A stretch of 9,564 nt of DNA. It comes from Acidimicrobiia bacterium (GTDB taxonomy: Bacteria > Actinomycetota > Acidimicrobiia > Acidimicrobiales > Bin134). The stretch covers positions 1-9,564 of the forward strand of contig VYDF01000155.1 of NCBI GenBank assembly GCA_009843565.1. Reading direction: 5' to 3'. The position numbers were made by a program, and so were the translations under genes. Shown in pieces: positions 8,959 through 9,564 of this stretch. A model generated the notes under the pieces. It ran no database searches and was not told the DNA's origin. It saw nothing but the letters and a program-made list of their open reading frames with translations. Within the stretch, counting starts at the first letter, position 1. Every line of letters starts with the position of its first letter.

Positions 8959-9413
8959 TGTACAAGCGCATCTTCACCGACAGCCGGGTGATTCCCGCTC
9001 CCGCCGAGGAAATCTTCGCACTGCTGGCCGATCCGGTCCGCCACTCCGAGTTTGACGGCTCGGGCACCGTGCGGAGGGTGGTCTCCGGCTCGGGTCCCAT
9101 GCAGTTGGGGTCGAAGTTCAAGATGGCCATGAAGTTGTACGGCTTCTCCTATAAGACCACCAGCACAGTGGTGGAGTTCGAGGAGAACCGTCGCATCGCC
9201 TGGTGCCATTGGGGCAAGAACCGGTGGCGATACGAACTCGAACCGGTGGCCGGAGGCACCCGGGTCACCGAGTCGGCCGACTTCACCACGTCCCCCGCCA
9301 TCAACCGATTCATGGCTGCGGTGGCGTACACACCCGAGAGCTTCAAGACCAACATCGCCGCCACTCTGGACAATCTTGTCGCCCGATTCAGCACCGGGGA
9401 CAGCGACGACTAG
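8958..9413 (+). CDS. SRPBCC (START/polyketide-cyclase-like) fold protein
   Basis: A 151-residue protein that looks like the PF10604 polyketide-cyclase/dehydrase group of the SRPBCC superfamily. These are small helix-grip folds that bind hydrophobic ligands in a central cavity. It begins with a beta strand ending in IPAPAEEIFALLADPVRHSEF (11-32, the classic start of the fold). Alternating strands follow (GSKFKMAM, SYKTTSTVVEFEENRRIAW, WRYELEPVAGGTRVTESAD), and then the long C-terminal helix (about 120-145) that closes the cavity. No signal peptide or membrane segment is seen. The start is the ATG at 8958, overlapping the SDR stop (TGATG), with AAAGAGA eight bases upstream. The longer open frame from 8643 lies inside the SDR gene and is rejected. 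Likely co-transcribed with the SDR. Ligand and reaction are unknown. Confidence 0.9.
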   Translation: MYKRIFTDSRVIPAPAEEIFALLADPVRHSEFDGSGTVRRVVSGSGPMQLGSKFKMAMKLYGFSYKTTSTVVEFEENRRIAWCHWGKNRWRYELEPVAGGTRVTESADFTTSPAINRFMAAVAYTPESFKTNIAATLDNLVARFSTGDSDD

Positions 9414-9432
9414 CACCGGTGTCGGGCCCAAA

Positions 9433-9564
9433 TCAGAACAGGGACTGCTCCTCTATGACGTCCTGTCTGTCTGCCGCCTCGGTGGCCAAACGGTCGGCCT
9501 CGTCGTTCCAGCGGTTCCCAGAATGGCCCTTGACCCAGTGGAAGACTATGGATCTGGCTTGGAC
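9433..9564 (-). CDS. rnhA: Ribonuclease HI, C-terminal end (5' end outside window)
   Basis: Endonuclease that cuts the RNA strand of RNA-DNA hybrids. Only the last 43 residues and the TGA are visible, too short for most gene finders. The segment VFHWVKGHSG followed by NRWNDEADRLATEAAD matches the end of RNase HI. The catalytic-loop histidine (in KGH) and the metal-binding aspartate (in NDEAD) are ten residues apart, as in E. coli His124/Asp134. The remaining catalytic acids lie outside the window. It converges on the SRPBCC gene with a 19-base gap, and no T-rich terminator hairpin is visible there. Confidence 0.88.
   Translation of the reverse strand, partial: VQARSIVFHWVKGHSGNRWNDEADRLATEAADRQDVIEEQSLF

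Noticed and set aside
9414..9429. Palindromes CACCGGTG and GGGCCC in the gap before rnhA
   Set aside because: Each is short, there is no T-run on either strand, and such GC palindromes are expected at this base composition; not called a terminator or operator.

Overview
The window is high-GC, gene-dense bacterial DNA with almost no intergenic space. GTG as well as ATG starts, TANNNT -10 boxes directly in front of start codons (leaderless style), and actinobacterial-looking protein families point to an Actinomycetota genome, plausibly an uncultured Acidimicrobiia-type organism. The phylum is an inference from style and motif memory, not from a search.

Layout. On the + strand, bases 1-1292 carry the C-terminal half of cobalamin-dependent methionine synthase (metH), which enters from the left edge. 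Converging on it with a 4-base tail overlap is a long minus-strand gene cluster read from about 7997 down to 1289. In transcription order it encodes a LapA/DUF1049-type small membrane protein, a 30-residue single-span peptide candidate, dihydrolipoamide dehydrogenase (E3), a 2-oxoacid dehydrogenase acyltransferase (E2), a single-ORF LipB-LipA protein, an M24-family Xaa-Pro-type peptidase, and an uncharacterised multi-span membrane protein. From E3 onward the gaps range from a 1-base overlap to 18 bases, so this is very likely an operon. Divergent from it, starting at 8065, are a TIGR01777-type SDR/epimerase-like protein and, coupled by a 1-base overlap, a SRPBCC-fold protein. The right edge holds the C-terminal end of RNase HI on the minus strand.

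Biology. The centre of the cluster is a lipoate module. LipB moves octanoate from acyl carrier protein to the lipoyl domain, LipA inserts the two sulphurs, E2 carries the lipoyl group, and E3 reoxidises it. The target (E2), its recycler (E3) and both lipoylation enzymes are therefore made together; no E1 is in the window. From memory, M. tuberculosis keeps a similar set (dlaT, a TIGR01777 protein, lipB, lipA), so the nearby SDR gene looks like a rearranged version of an old actinobacterial neighbourhood.

The main oddity is that LipB and LipA are one uninterrupted 526-residue reading frame. At the domain joint there is an internal GTG with a well-placed GGGAG and an out-of-frame TAA two bases before it. 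That leaves open a true fusion, a fusion with an extra internal start, or a frameshift (biological or assembly) that joined two genes. Other points of note are the pair of back-to-back leaderless promoters at 8004-8058 and the unannotatable 30-residue peptide. I found no mobile elements, CRISPR arrays, tRNA, rRNA or riboswitches, and no stretch over 300 bases without a gene. Nothing here looks like a wholly new defence or biosynthetic system.
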